NCBI RefSeq assembly: GCF_001296025.1
Contig: NZ_LJHV01000023.1
Span: 186,001-250,000 of the forward strand
DNA length: 64,000 nucleotides
Reading direction: 5' to 3'
Source: Porphyrobacter sp. AAP60
GTDB lineage: Bacteria > Pseudomonadota > Alphaproteobacteria > Sphingomonadales > Sphingomonadaceae
Below, one piece after another: positions 27,072 through 35,296 of the stretch. A model generated the notes under the pieces. The model did no database searches. It was not told where the DNA came from and was given only the letters and a program-made list of their open reading frames with translations. How positions within the stretch are numbered: the first letter of the stretch is position 1; the number at the start of each line of letters is the position of its first letter. Position numbers and translations under genes: made by a program.

Positions 27072-28702
27072 CCATGGCCTGCCTCAACATCGCGCACCTG
27101 TCGCGACCTACGCCCTTTACCCTGATCAAGAGAACCCGGTTGATGATTTACCGCTTCAATTGCGCCCTTAAGCAGTTCGGCATTGTTAGCGTTGCCTTGA
27201 TGCCCGCCACTGCGATGGCGCAGATACCGCCCGATAACCAGATGGTGCGCAACAATCCTGACATTGTCGTCTCCGCTGGCACTTATAGCCCGGCGCTTCC
27301 GGTCGTTAATGTCTCGATTTATGCGGTCATTAATGCCGGCCAGGCATTCCCGCCGTTTTCAGAGGAATATCTTGAAATCAGCGCCGATAATACGGCGCCA
27401 GCCAATATCGACATTGCCCAATATTGTGCGCGTAGCGGGGCGATGGGGCGCGCGCTGGAGTGCCAGATACCGTTCGAGCTGTCTGCGACGGACGCGGCCA
27501 ATCCATCCACGCAAATTGGTGCACGCCTGCTCGCGCGAAAGACCACCCCTGTATGGCAGGGCTATATCGTCGGGCGCAAACTCACCTCAAGGCAGGATGG
27601 TCAGGGCGGCGCTGCCGGAACTGGTGCCAATAGTGGCGGTAGCGGAGCAACCAGTGCAGGAGGCCCCTGCTGGACCGAAACGCAGCCATTGATGCCGACC
27701 ACGACGCAAAACGGTTCGTTCGTGTTTATCATTCAGCCCGGCGACCTATGCGGTGGGACATTCTACATCGATCCGCCCGTTGCCGTTGGTTATGATTTTT
27801 CCGTGTCGGGCGGCAGCATTACCAAAATCACCATGCCCACGGCGCAAACCGTGCCCGATCCCGATGGCTACCAACTGCTGTTTCCCGGCCTCTCGGTCCA
27901 GCCAGTCAATCTCATGCCAGGGCAGGATCATAGCCCGGCCTCTGCGCAAACCGAGTTCAAATTGCGCGGCATCGATCCCGCGCTTGCGCTAGACCCATCC
28001 GATCAGACCGCGTTTTCTGTGGGGCTTGCGATAACGCCTCTCCAGGGGCCGATCATGATCACGCAAACCCCTGTTACCGCACCGTCGCCACCGCCCCCTC
28101 CAATTAATGGGCTTGGTGGTGATACCATCACGTTGCTCCAGCAGAACAACGCCAACTACCCCGCGACGGCAATAGTGACGCCGGCCGTGGAGTTTCAAAA
28201 CTACGGCACCTTTCCCCTGTCTGCCAACACCCTGCCGCCGCGCTGGAATATCGACGTAGACTCCGCGCAAATCCGCATCGAATTCGTTCATCCCGGCGGA
28301 ATGGCCTCATACGGTCCTGGCTTTGTATTCAATTTCAAAGATCTTGACCCGAAAATCCCCGGCTGCACCGGCATGCCGATCATCGCAGCCGGAATAACAA
28401 CCTCCAGCAGAAACGATGCGCCCTTCACCATCACTGGCACTCAGTTCCGCGCGCATGAAGTCGACATTCCGCTGGGTCCGCCAACCAGCGAACCTGGCAC
28501 GACATATGATTGGGCCGTGGGTGACTGGGTCGAGACCAAGTTGGTGTACGCCTGCGCCCCGCTGCCACCGCCATCAGGCGCAAACGTGGCCACATCGGCT
28601 GCCTCTGACGGACGAAAGTCTGATCGCGCGGTTCCCGTCCGAAAAACTCGCAAGAAGACAGCACCGGCAGCTCCAAGCAGGCGCAAGCGGGCACAATTTT
28701 AA
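27068..28702 (+). CDS. Large exported protein of unknown function with basic tail
   Basis: 544 residues from the ATG overlapping the protease stop; an internal ATG at 27143 (MIYRFNCALKQFGIV) gives a better signal peptide, cut at ATAMA|Q. The mature part is beta-rich and has a Gly/Ser-rich linker (GGAAGTGANSGGSGATSAGG), a Pro stretch (APSPPPPPING), and few Cys. The last 30 residues are very basic (RKSDRAVPVRKTRKKTAPA, then RRKRAQF). Such a tail could bind polyanionic surface polymers or nucleic acid, or be a sorting element. No family recognised. Same operon as the protease. Confidence 0.75.
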   Translation: MTMACLNIAHLSRPTPFTLIKRTRLMIYRFNCALKQFGIVSVALMPATAMAQIPPDNQMVRNNPDIVVSAGTYSPALPVVNVSIYAVINAGQAFPPFSEEYLEISADNTAPANIDIAQYCARSGAMGRALECQIPFELSATDAANPSTQIGARLLARKTTPVWQGYIVGRKLTSRQDGQGGAAGTGANSGGSGATSAGGPCWTETQPLMPTTTQNGSFVFIIQPGDLCGGTFYIDPPVAVGYDFSVSGGSITKITMPTAQTVPDPDGYQLLFPGLSVQPVNLMPGQDHSPASAQTEFKLRGIDPALALDPSDQTAFSVGLAITPLQGPIMITQTPVTAPSPPPPPINGLGGDTITLLQQNNANYPATAIVTPAVEFQNYGTFPLSANTLPPRWNIDVDSAQIRIEFVHPGGMASYGPGFVFNFKDLDPKIPGCTGMPIIAAGITTSSRNDAPFTITGTQFRAHEVDIPLGPPTSEPGTTYDWAVGDWVETKLVYACAPLPPPSGANVATSAASDGRKSDRAVPVRKTRKKTAPAAPSRRKRAQF

Positions 28703-28740
28703 AAGTTAACCTGAAAAAGACTTCGTCAAGGATTTTGGCT

Positions 28741-31700
28741 ATGCGTACTGCAGACAAGGCAATTCGGTTCATCGCGGCACTCTTCGGCCGGTTCACCGAA
28801 CGTCAGGCGGGTTTGCTCACATTAATCTGCATGGCCGGATTAATTGCAGTCACTGCCACCGCGACATGGGCGAACATCGATGGAACCCGCCCTGTCGCGC
28901 AATTTGCCTTGTCGAAATCGCTTTGTGTGGGAGATCCTGCGACAGATCCCGATGCGATCAATTGTCCGCTTGCCTCGGTCGTCCCAGCAAATGCACCGGT
29001 CTTCTACATCTTTCGTATCACCAATCCCCTTGGGCAGCCGCAGCAACAGGTAACGCTGACGGATCCCGTTCCAACAGCCTTTCAGCCCACCTCAGGGCTG
29101 ATATGCAGGCTTCCCGACGGGGCTGGTGTGCCAGTCCAGCCATCGCAGGGCGCAAACGGGCTTGGGTCTATAACGCTGCCCGTGGGGGAAACGGTCATAT
29201 GTTTCCTGCCTGGCCGGTTTACGGCCGCCGGTCAGTTCAAGAACACTGTCAGTGCGGAAAACCAGTTTGGTTTCAGCATCGCAGGAGACGTCAATACTGC
29301 CGTGCAGCCGACCACCCCTATCGGTGTCGATCTGGCTGTGACCAAAACGGCGCTCACGCCGTCGCTTGATGTCAGCAATGGCCCCGGCATTCTGGAATAC
29401 ACCATCACGGTGAAAAACAATGGCAGCGGCCCTGCCGATGTTGGCAGCTACTTTCAGCTGCATGATACGATGTCGCTTCCACCGGGGAGCGTAGCCTTCC
29501 GTGCCGAACTGATCAGCGCGACGTGTTCTGCCACCGGAGGCAGCGATTGCCTCGACCTGGCAGGGCCAACATCTCAGGGCAACATTCTGGTCGGCACGAT
29601 GGGCGCAAAGCACCTGTTCAGCTGGGGCTTTGCCAATGGCCAAGGCATAATTGCCGACGGCGGCATTTTGACGATCAAGGTCAAAATCAGTGTGGAAAAG
29701 CTGTTTGGTCTGAGCTGCTACAAACTGCCCGGTGCCGATGGCATCCGCAACACCGCCTTTTTTACACTCGCCAATAACAACTCGGCTTTCACCGAAGCCA
29801 ATCCGGCAAACAACACCGCGACAGCCGATGCAAAACTTCTGACCGGCGCGACCACCCAAGATGAAGATTGCGGCGCCGGCCATCTCAAGGTGACCAAACA
29901 GGAGATAAAGCCAGGCGGCGGCAAGGCAGCCTGGGGCAGCACCGTCGTGTATCGCATTACTATCAGGAACCAGTCTCTTCCGCAGCAGCCCATCACGATT
30001 GCAGCCGGGGATCTGCAAGACTGGGTGCAGCAGGGTATCAATACTCCGCCTTTCACCCGCAGCCATGTCGCGACAAATTGCGTGTCGTCCACAGCACCGG
30101 GCCTTTGCGCCCAGATCAACGGACAATTGGGCCCGTCACCATCCTACACCTACGGCTTTTACGGGGAGTCCAATCTTGCCTGGAAGTCAGCGCCGGCTGG
30201 CTCTTTTACCCTGCAACACGGGCAGGATGTGGTTATCGATACGGCCTTCAGCTACGAAGATCCTGACTGCGAAACCGTGCCAAATGCACCGCAAAAGCCG
30301 ATCAACAACACAGCTGTCGTGAATTATATGGCAACCGAATATGGTGCGCCCTCGGCATCCGCGCCGCAGCAGTCTTTCCGGCAAGCCGCGTCAGCCCGCA
30401 CGCTGATGGAAGACCAACCGCCCTGCAACTTCAAAGTGACGAAAAAGCGGGTGCCTGACAAGAAGATCAAGTCCAACTTCATCCATTTCGGCAAGCCATT
30501 CACCTATGTGGTAAGCTTCGAAAACAACGAACCTGAACGTAGCGTCGGGACGGTGATGGATGTCATGCGGATCAATCGCAATGATTACACCAGCGGCTTG
30601 CCGTTTCAGGCCACGTGGTCCTGCAGCAACACCGGCAGCGTGACCGGATACGCGCCAAATGGCATGGTCAATGGCATCGTTCGCCACACCAGCACTCCGG
30701 TGCAAGGCAGCTCCGCAGTGGACTTCCGCGCGGTAGGTAATGAAGCAATCAAGTTTGCGCAGGGCAGCAAGCTGACCTGTACTGTAACGGTTGTTCTGAA
30801 AAAGCCGGCAAATAGTGACCCTTATTGCCTGAACGACGATGTTCGGCTGGAAAACCTGGCGCTGATGGACGTCACTGATCCGCTGAACACCAATATCAAC
30901 TGGCCGCCTTCGGGCAGCTACAACCCCGCCGCTTTCAGCAATCCTGCACCGCAGGATCGCAATTGGGCGATGGCCGGCGTGCGCCTTCCCCGCTGTATCG
31001 ATGCGCAAGTCAACAAGGCTGCAAGCGTGGACGGACTGCCGGCCTACTCGGCGGCGTGGACGTTCCAGAACGGCCCGCAAATCCTTTATTCGGTCAAGAT
31101 CGACAACCTTACGAAAGGTGCTCTCAACTCGCTTGGCACAGGCTTTTCGCCCTTCCACGGCGTGTTGGTGACTGACACGCTGGATCCCCCTTATCAGGGA
31201 CAGGCAGGGAATGTTGCACAACAGGCCTGCTTGCCGGCAGGGTTCTGTCAGCCGAACGCTAACGCAGCCAATTACCTTGGGATTGCCAGTATCCCGATCA
31301 ACGGAAACGGCATCTGGTCTTATGCCTTCCCCGGTAATGGCACGGCGTCGCTGCAACCCAATACCACGGTCCGCAATTGCGTGTCTCTCAGCCCCTCGGG
31401 AGACATGGACCCAGCCAATGGATACTTCTATACCAAGCGTCCTTCGCCGTTGTCGGAAGCTTGCACCGAAGTTCCCGTGATCCCGACGACGAGCATCACG
31501 GTGACCAAACAGATCGACGACCAGACTGGCGCTGGCGTGACGCAAGGCGGCCCCTTCGACGTCGAAGTCCGATGCACACCCTATGCGTTGTTCGGCACAA
31601 CCGGCAATTTTTCACTCAACAGCGGCGCCAGCCACACTGTTCAAAATGTGCCAGTTTCATCGAGCTGCACCATCCAAGAAAAAACCCTGCCGCCGGTACC

Positions 31701-32820
31701 TGCTGCCGCAACCGCCGCTTGCCAGACAAAAGACCCTTTTGCGGTGGCTGAATGGGGTGAACCTTCGCTGCAGCCCGGCAGCTTGCCCGCGCCGCTGAAC
31801 GCCGCTGGTAACGCAGTTCTGTTGAAGAACACCCTCGTCTGCAAGGCCGGGCAAGCCGGAACGATCCGCATCAACAAGTCAATCAGATCCTGGGAGCCAA
31901 AATTCGGGCCGACTTCGGTGACCTTTGCGATTGCCTGCACGCCTGCCGCCAGCCCTTCGGCAATCACGATTGCTATGGCGACGGGCACAGTAACCGGGAC
32001 CACCCAGGCACCGGTTGGTGCACAATGTACCATTACCGAAACCATGCCATCGTTCCCGGCTGATCTCACGACCTACTGCAACAACATCGAACCGCTGGGA
32101 ACCATGGCACCCGAATGGGATCCACCAGCTTACGGTCCGGGCAATAGTTTCACCGTCCAGGCTGGCATGAATGATATCGATGTGCGGAACATGTGGTCCT
32201 GCAAGCCCAAAGTGCTGACGCCAGATCCGGGTACCGTTTCGATAACCAAATTGTTTTCAGGCGACCAGGCGCTGCAAATTATCGCCAGGTCGGTTCCGGT
32301 CACCGTTACGGCCAATTGCACTCCGGCTGCGGCTCAGCCGACATTGAACCTCAACATCCCGGGCGGTCAGACCACTGGCACAATCACGGTCCCCGGTCAG
32401 GCGAATTGCCAGATTTCCGAAACACTGGCCAACGTGCCTGCCGCAGCCAAAGCATACTGCACCAAACAAGGCAGGTTCATGCGAGCGCGCTGGGCCGCGC
32501 CGGTGTTTGTTCCGGCGCAGTCTGTCACAGTTGACGCTGGCAGCACTGCCGGTGTCAGAGTGGTCAACCGATTGGAATGCTACAGGCCCACTGTCCAGGA
32601 ACAGGGCGAAATTATTCGCGTTCCCAATCTCTCAGGCGGAGGTGCGACCCCAATTCCGACCCCCACGCCCGGTACTGGCGGGGCAGGCAATCAAACCTCC
32701 GATCCGGTCGGCGGAATCCTCATTCCAGGTAAGAAGGCAGAGCCGAAAATGCTTCCGTTGATCAAGCGTAGCCTAGGAGGAATATCGCCCAAAAAAGAAG
32801 AACAGAAGAAGCCAGAATGA
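28741..32820 (+). CDS. Giant exported surface protein with DUF11- and DUF5979-like modules
   Basis: 1359 residues from the ATG at 28741, which has AAGGA upstream. The N-terminus has a hydrophobic export segment (LLTLICMAGLIAVTATATWA). DUF11-like beta modules follow: IGVDLAVTKTALTPSLDVSN (about 195), LKVTKQEIKPGGGKAAWG (about 380) and FKVTKKRVPDKKIKSNF (about 565). From about 917 there are three successive DUF5979-like units starting SITVTKQIDD, TIRINKSIRS and SITKLFSGDQ, each with the C-T and C-x-I-x-E pattern. The C-terminus is Pro/Thr/Gly-rich, then a Lys-rich polar tail. It lacks a beta-barrel or LPXTG motif, so how it is held at the surface is unclear. Such repeats usually build adhesin or matrix stalks. 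Confidence 0.85.
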   Translation: MRTADKAIRFIAALFGRFTERQAGLLTLICMAGLIAVTATATWANIDGTRPVAQFALSKSLCVGDPATDPDAINCPLASVVPANAPVFYIFRITNPLGQPQQQVTLTDPVPTAFQPTSGLICRLPDGAGVPVQPSQGANGLGSITLPVGETVICFLPGRFTAAGQFKNTVSAENQFGFSIAGDVNTAVQPTTPIGVDLAVTKTALTPSLDVSNGPGILEYTITVKNNGSGPADVGSYFQLHDTMSLPPGSVAFRAELISATCSATGGSDCLDLAGPTSQGNILVGTMGAKHLFSWGFANGQGIIADGGILTIKVKISVEKLFGLSCYKLPGADGIRNTAFFTLANNNSAFTEANPANNTATADAKLLTGATTQDEDCGAGHLKVTKQEIKPGGGKAAWGSTVVYRITIRNQSLPQQPITIAAGDLQDWVQQGINTPPFTRSHVATNCVSSTAPGLCAQINGQLGPSPSYTYGFYGESNLAWKSAPAGSFTLQHGQDVVIDTAFSYEDPDCETVPNAPQKPINNTAVVNYMATEYGAPSASAPQQSFRQAASARTLMEDQPPCNFKVTKKRVPDKKIKSNFIHFGKPFTYVVSFENNEPERSVGTVMDVMRINRNDYTSGLPFQATWSCSNTGSVTGYAPNGMVNGIVRHTSTPVQGSSAVDFRAVGNEAIKFAQGSKLTCTVTVVLKKPANSDPYCLNDDVRLENLALMDVTDPLNTNINWPPSGSYNPAAFSNPAPQDRNWAMAGVRLPRCIDAQVNKAASVDGLPAYSAAWTFQNGPQILYSVKIDNLTKGALNSLGTGFSPFHGVLVTDTLDPPYQGQAGNVAQQACLPAGFCQPNANAANYLGIASIPINGNGIWSYAFPGNGTASLQPNTTVRNCVSLSPSGDMDPANGYFYTKRPSPLSEACTEVPVIPTTSITVTKQIDDQTGAGVTQGGPFDVEVRCTPYALFGTTGNFSLNSGASHTVQNVPVSSSCTIQEKTLPPVPAAATAACQTKDPFAVAEWGEPSLQPGSLPAPLNAAGNAVLLKNTLVCKAGQAGTIRINKSIRSWEPKFGPTSVTFAIACTPAASPSAITIAMATGTVTGTTQAPVGAQCTITETMPSFPADLTTYCNNIEPLGTMAPEWDPPAYGPGNSFTVQAGMNDIDVRNMWSCKPKVLTPDPGTVSITKLFSGDQALQIIARSVPVTVTANCTPAAAQPTLNLNIPGGQTTGTITVPGQANCQISETLANVPAAAKAYCTKQGRFMRARWAAPVFVPAQSVTVDAGSTAGVRVVNRLECYRPTVQEQGEIIRVPNLSGGGATPIPTPTPGTGGAGNQTSDPVGGILIPGKKAEPKMLPLIKRSLGGISPKKEEQKKPE

Positions 32821-32956
32821 GCCGGATCTAGCGATTATCACATCACAGTTTTGCCTCCCTTCCGATAAATTTCTGCCCTTCAGGTTCTGACCCCAGAGTG
32901 GACGTTGATTGTTGATCATCAGTAACTTAGTCGAGCCATAATCGGAGAGACAAATG

Positions 32957-34030
32957 ATGGCTCGCCTTCTGATAGCTGTAGCGGTCTTGCTGCTGACCCC
33001 CTTCAAAGCACACGCTGATGTGCTGGTGACAGTTTCCTATCGTGAGACAGCAGACCTGTTTTCCACGATGGACAACATGAGTGACTGGCTCCCGGGCAAC
33101 ACTATTCCGGCCTATCGCGAGGAATGGGAGGCACGGTTCGGATGGACCGAGGCGGATCAGCAATGGGTTGGTCGCTATAAGGAATACCGCCGCCGGACGA
33201 TTTTAAAGGGGCAAAGGCCTCGCAATCCGAGATCATCCCCGGATGGCATCTTCGCGTCGCGCGATCAATTGACTGCAGCTTCTGACCCCCTCGCGGCGCA
33301 CTTTCTTGAACACGCAACAATTGAGGCAGCACTGGCCACCCTAGAAAGGGCTGCAAGCGTAGATGATGCCAAGATGTTAAGGGGCTTCTACCGGCACTTC
33401 AAACCACAGTGGCGCTTGCTGCTCGCGGACAGTTCGGCGCTTCAGGAACGTGCTTCGAAACTTCACGCGAGGTTCAAGTCGTTAGCAGCGGCAGATTTCA
33501 TCGCGTCGGTCGCGAAATTCTATCGAAGCGATCTGGATGGCGAATTCACTGTGCTCTTCACACGCCGACCGCCCGGCGATGTGGCATCAGCCGAACCTAT
33601 CGCTGGCTCATTTATTCTGCTTCAAAGTCCGCCGACCGAGACCGACCCATCCTACTGGGACACCATAGTATTTCACGAGCTGGTTCATTTCATCTCATCG
33701 AGGCAGCCAATAGCGCAAAAGCAAGCACTTACCACCCGATTTTTTGCTCGTTGCCCGGCCCCGCCGAGCATCAATTGGGGATGGTTTGTGGAGGAACCTT
33801 TGGCAGTCGCGTGGGGACAAGCTGCCTATTCATCCAAGGTTCTGGGATCGCCGCTTGACCCCAAGGAGAACTGGTATGCTGATCCTTGGGTCAACCTCGT
33901 GTCCCGCGCATTAGCACCAACCATAATCGATCAGTATGACCGCGGGTCAGATATTGAAGACCTCGTAGATCAAGCGGCTGACCGATGCATTGACCTGATG
34001 TCTGTCGTCGGCTCGCAGCAAAAGAGATGA
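32957..34030 (+). CDS. Exported putative zinc metallopeptidase (HExxH)
   Basis: 357 residues from the ATG at 32957 (a second ATG is 3 bp upstream). Signal peptide MARLLIAVAVLLLTPFKAHA|D. The zinc motif HELVH is at 240-244 and a Glu pair in WFVEEPLAVAWGQ at 279-280, about 35 residues later, is the candidate third ligand, giving a gluzincin-like layout. The family was not identified. It lies 136 bp after the giant protein gene in the same direction; with the S8 protease it makes two exported peptidases in one block. Confidence 0.75.
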   Translation: MARLLIAVAVLLLTPFKAHADVLVTVSYRETADLFSTMDNMSDWLPGNTIPAYREEWEARFGWTEADQQWVGRYKEYRRRTILKGQRPRNPRSSPDGIFASRDQLTAASDPLAAHFLEHATIEAALATLERAASVDDAKMLRGFYRHFKPQWRLLLADSSALQERASKLHARFKSLAAADFIASVAKFYRSDLDGEFTVLFTRRPPGDVASAEPIAGSFILLQSPPTETDPSYWDTIVFHELVHFISSRQPIAQKQALTTRFFARCPAPPSINWGWFVEEPLAVAWGQAAYSSKVLGSPLDPKENWYADPWVNLVSRALAPTIIDQYDRGSDIEDLVDQAADRCIDLMSVVGSQQKR

Positions 34031-34288
34031 ATTCTGCGGGGCGTGGTCGGCTAGTGCGACCCTCCAAAAGTGCACCAAACTGGCCATTCAGCAACCCACC
34101 CACATCCAGCCATGATCGGCAATATTTCGCTTTCCCGAAAGCTGCCAGTCATCGCCGTGTCCCCACCGACGTGGCTGCTCTGGTGGAGGCCGGGGATCGG
34201 GATTTGGGCTCTCGTGATGTCAAATGCAGCGCTGCGAAAAGCCAAGGCCCGTGTCAGGCACAGGGGTATGGCAGGAAGAAGCGTGACC
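34031..34288. other. Gap between the accessory block and the photosynthesis cluster
   Basis: 258 bp with no convincing gene, terminator or promoter. It marks the right boundary of the accessory region: crtC ends at 34289 with the higher-GC, codon-biased style of the PGC. Confidence 0.5.
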
Positions 34289-35296
34289 CTACCCCTTCCG
34301 CGGCATCCGGTATGGCAGCATGAACTGCACCAGCGGGGACGAGAAACGCCGCATGTCGAGGCTTTCCTGCACCGCCACCACTTCTTCGCCCGCAAAGCGC
34401 GAGGCCAGCTCCGACCGTGCGTAGAACGGCGTATCCTCCCACGTGCGGCGCACTTCGGCCACGCCGATGTCCGACCGGGTGCGGCGTTCGACGCGCCACC
34501 TGCTGGGCGGCAGGGCGGCAATCGGCGGCAGGTCGACCGGTTCGGGAACGCCATTGGCATCGAACCGCAGCGCGCTGGCGAACAGCGATCCATCGCCGCG
34601 CTCGCCTTCGTAACACACCAGCGCGCCGTCCTTCAGATGCGCGCGTGACCAGTGCCAGGTGTTGAAGCCCTGCTCCAACGGTTCACTGCCACGGTTGTGA
34701 TCAAGATAGGCCTTGCCGCTCCACGAAATGCCCGGCTCGTCCATCTCCACCTCGATCCGAGCGCGCGGGGCGAGGCAGTGCCAGATGTGGTTTTCCTGCG
34801 CGTCGAGCGCGAAGGCGACGCGGTTCAGCGCTTCGGGGAACACCCGCACGCGGCCCGCCACTTTGCGCTGGAACGGGTTGAACAATCGCTTGTCTTGTTC
34901 GTGAATGTCGATTGTCAGCGCCTCACCGTCCCAGCGCACAGCGCTCGGCCCGATCACCAGATTGCCGGCATCACGCTCCACCGCGCCGCGCCCGCGCTCG
35001 GTCATCGCCCAGCGCGCCTGCGGCCCGTAAAGCGCGACATTGAGCGAGGAATGGTTGATCGGATCGCCCCGCCCGCTGCGCTTGTAATAGGGCGAGAACA
35101 CGCTGCCCAGAAAGGCGATGATCGTCAGCCCGTGCTGCCCGTCGTCGGAGATGGCATCGACATACCACCAGCTGTAACCGCCAGCCGGGATGGCTTCATC
35201 GAAGCGAGGTCCCGTGCGATTACCCGCGCTGCCAGCTGCCCTGACAAGGCTGCCATGGGCACCCCAGCCGCCGGATGGGTCGCCCCGCCCGTGCAA
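34289..35296 (-). CDS. crtC: Acyclic carotenoid 1,2-hydratase
   Basis: The conserved protein begins with RFDEAIPAGGYSWWYVDA at 35203 and continues DDGQHGLTIIAFLGSVFSPYY, then DKRLFNPFQRKVAGRV and WSGKAYLDHNRGSEPLEQGF, all typical of CrtC. It adds water to the terminal double bond of acyclic carotenes on the spheroidene/spirilloxanthin path. The start is uncertain: no in-frame ATG or GTG is near the conserved N-terminus, and the nearest usual alternative is a TTG at 35296 inside crtD. The gene overlaps the end of crtD by at least 78 bp, so translation may be coupled. Confidence 0.9.
   Translation of the reverse strand: MHGRGDPSGGWGAHGSLVRAAGSAGNRTGPRFDEAIPAGGYSWWYVDAISDDGQHGLTIIAFLGSVFSPYYKRSGRGDPINHSSLNVALYGPQARWAMTERGRGAVERDAGNLVIGPSAVRWDGEALTIDIHEQDKRLFNPFQRKVAGRVRVFPEALNRVAFALDAQENHIWHCLAPRARIEVEMDEPGISWSGKAYLDHNRGSEPLEQGFNTWHWSRAHLKDGALVCYEGERGDGSLFASALRFDANGVPEPVDLPPIAALPPSRWRVERRTRSDIGVAEVRRTWEDTPFYARSELASRFAGEEVVAVQESLDMRRFSSPLVQFMLPYRMPRKG

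Noticed and set aside
25000-32800. Possible CRISPR array or DNA tandem repeats within the large exported-protein genes
   Set aside because: The repeated modules (DUF11- and DUF5979-like) are similar only at protein level; no short identical DNA repeats with regular spacers were seen.
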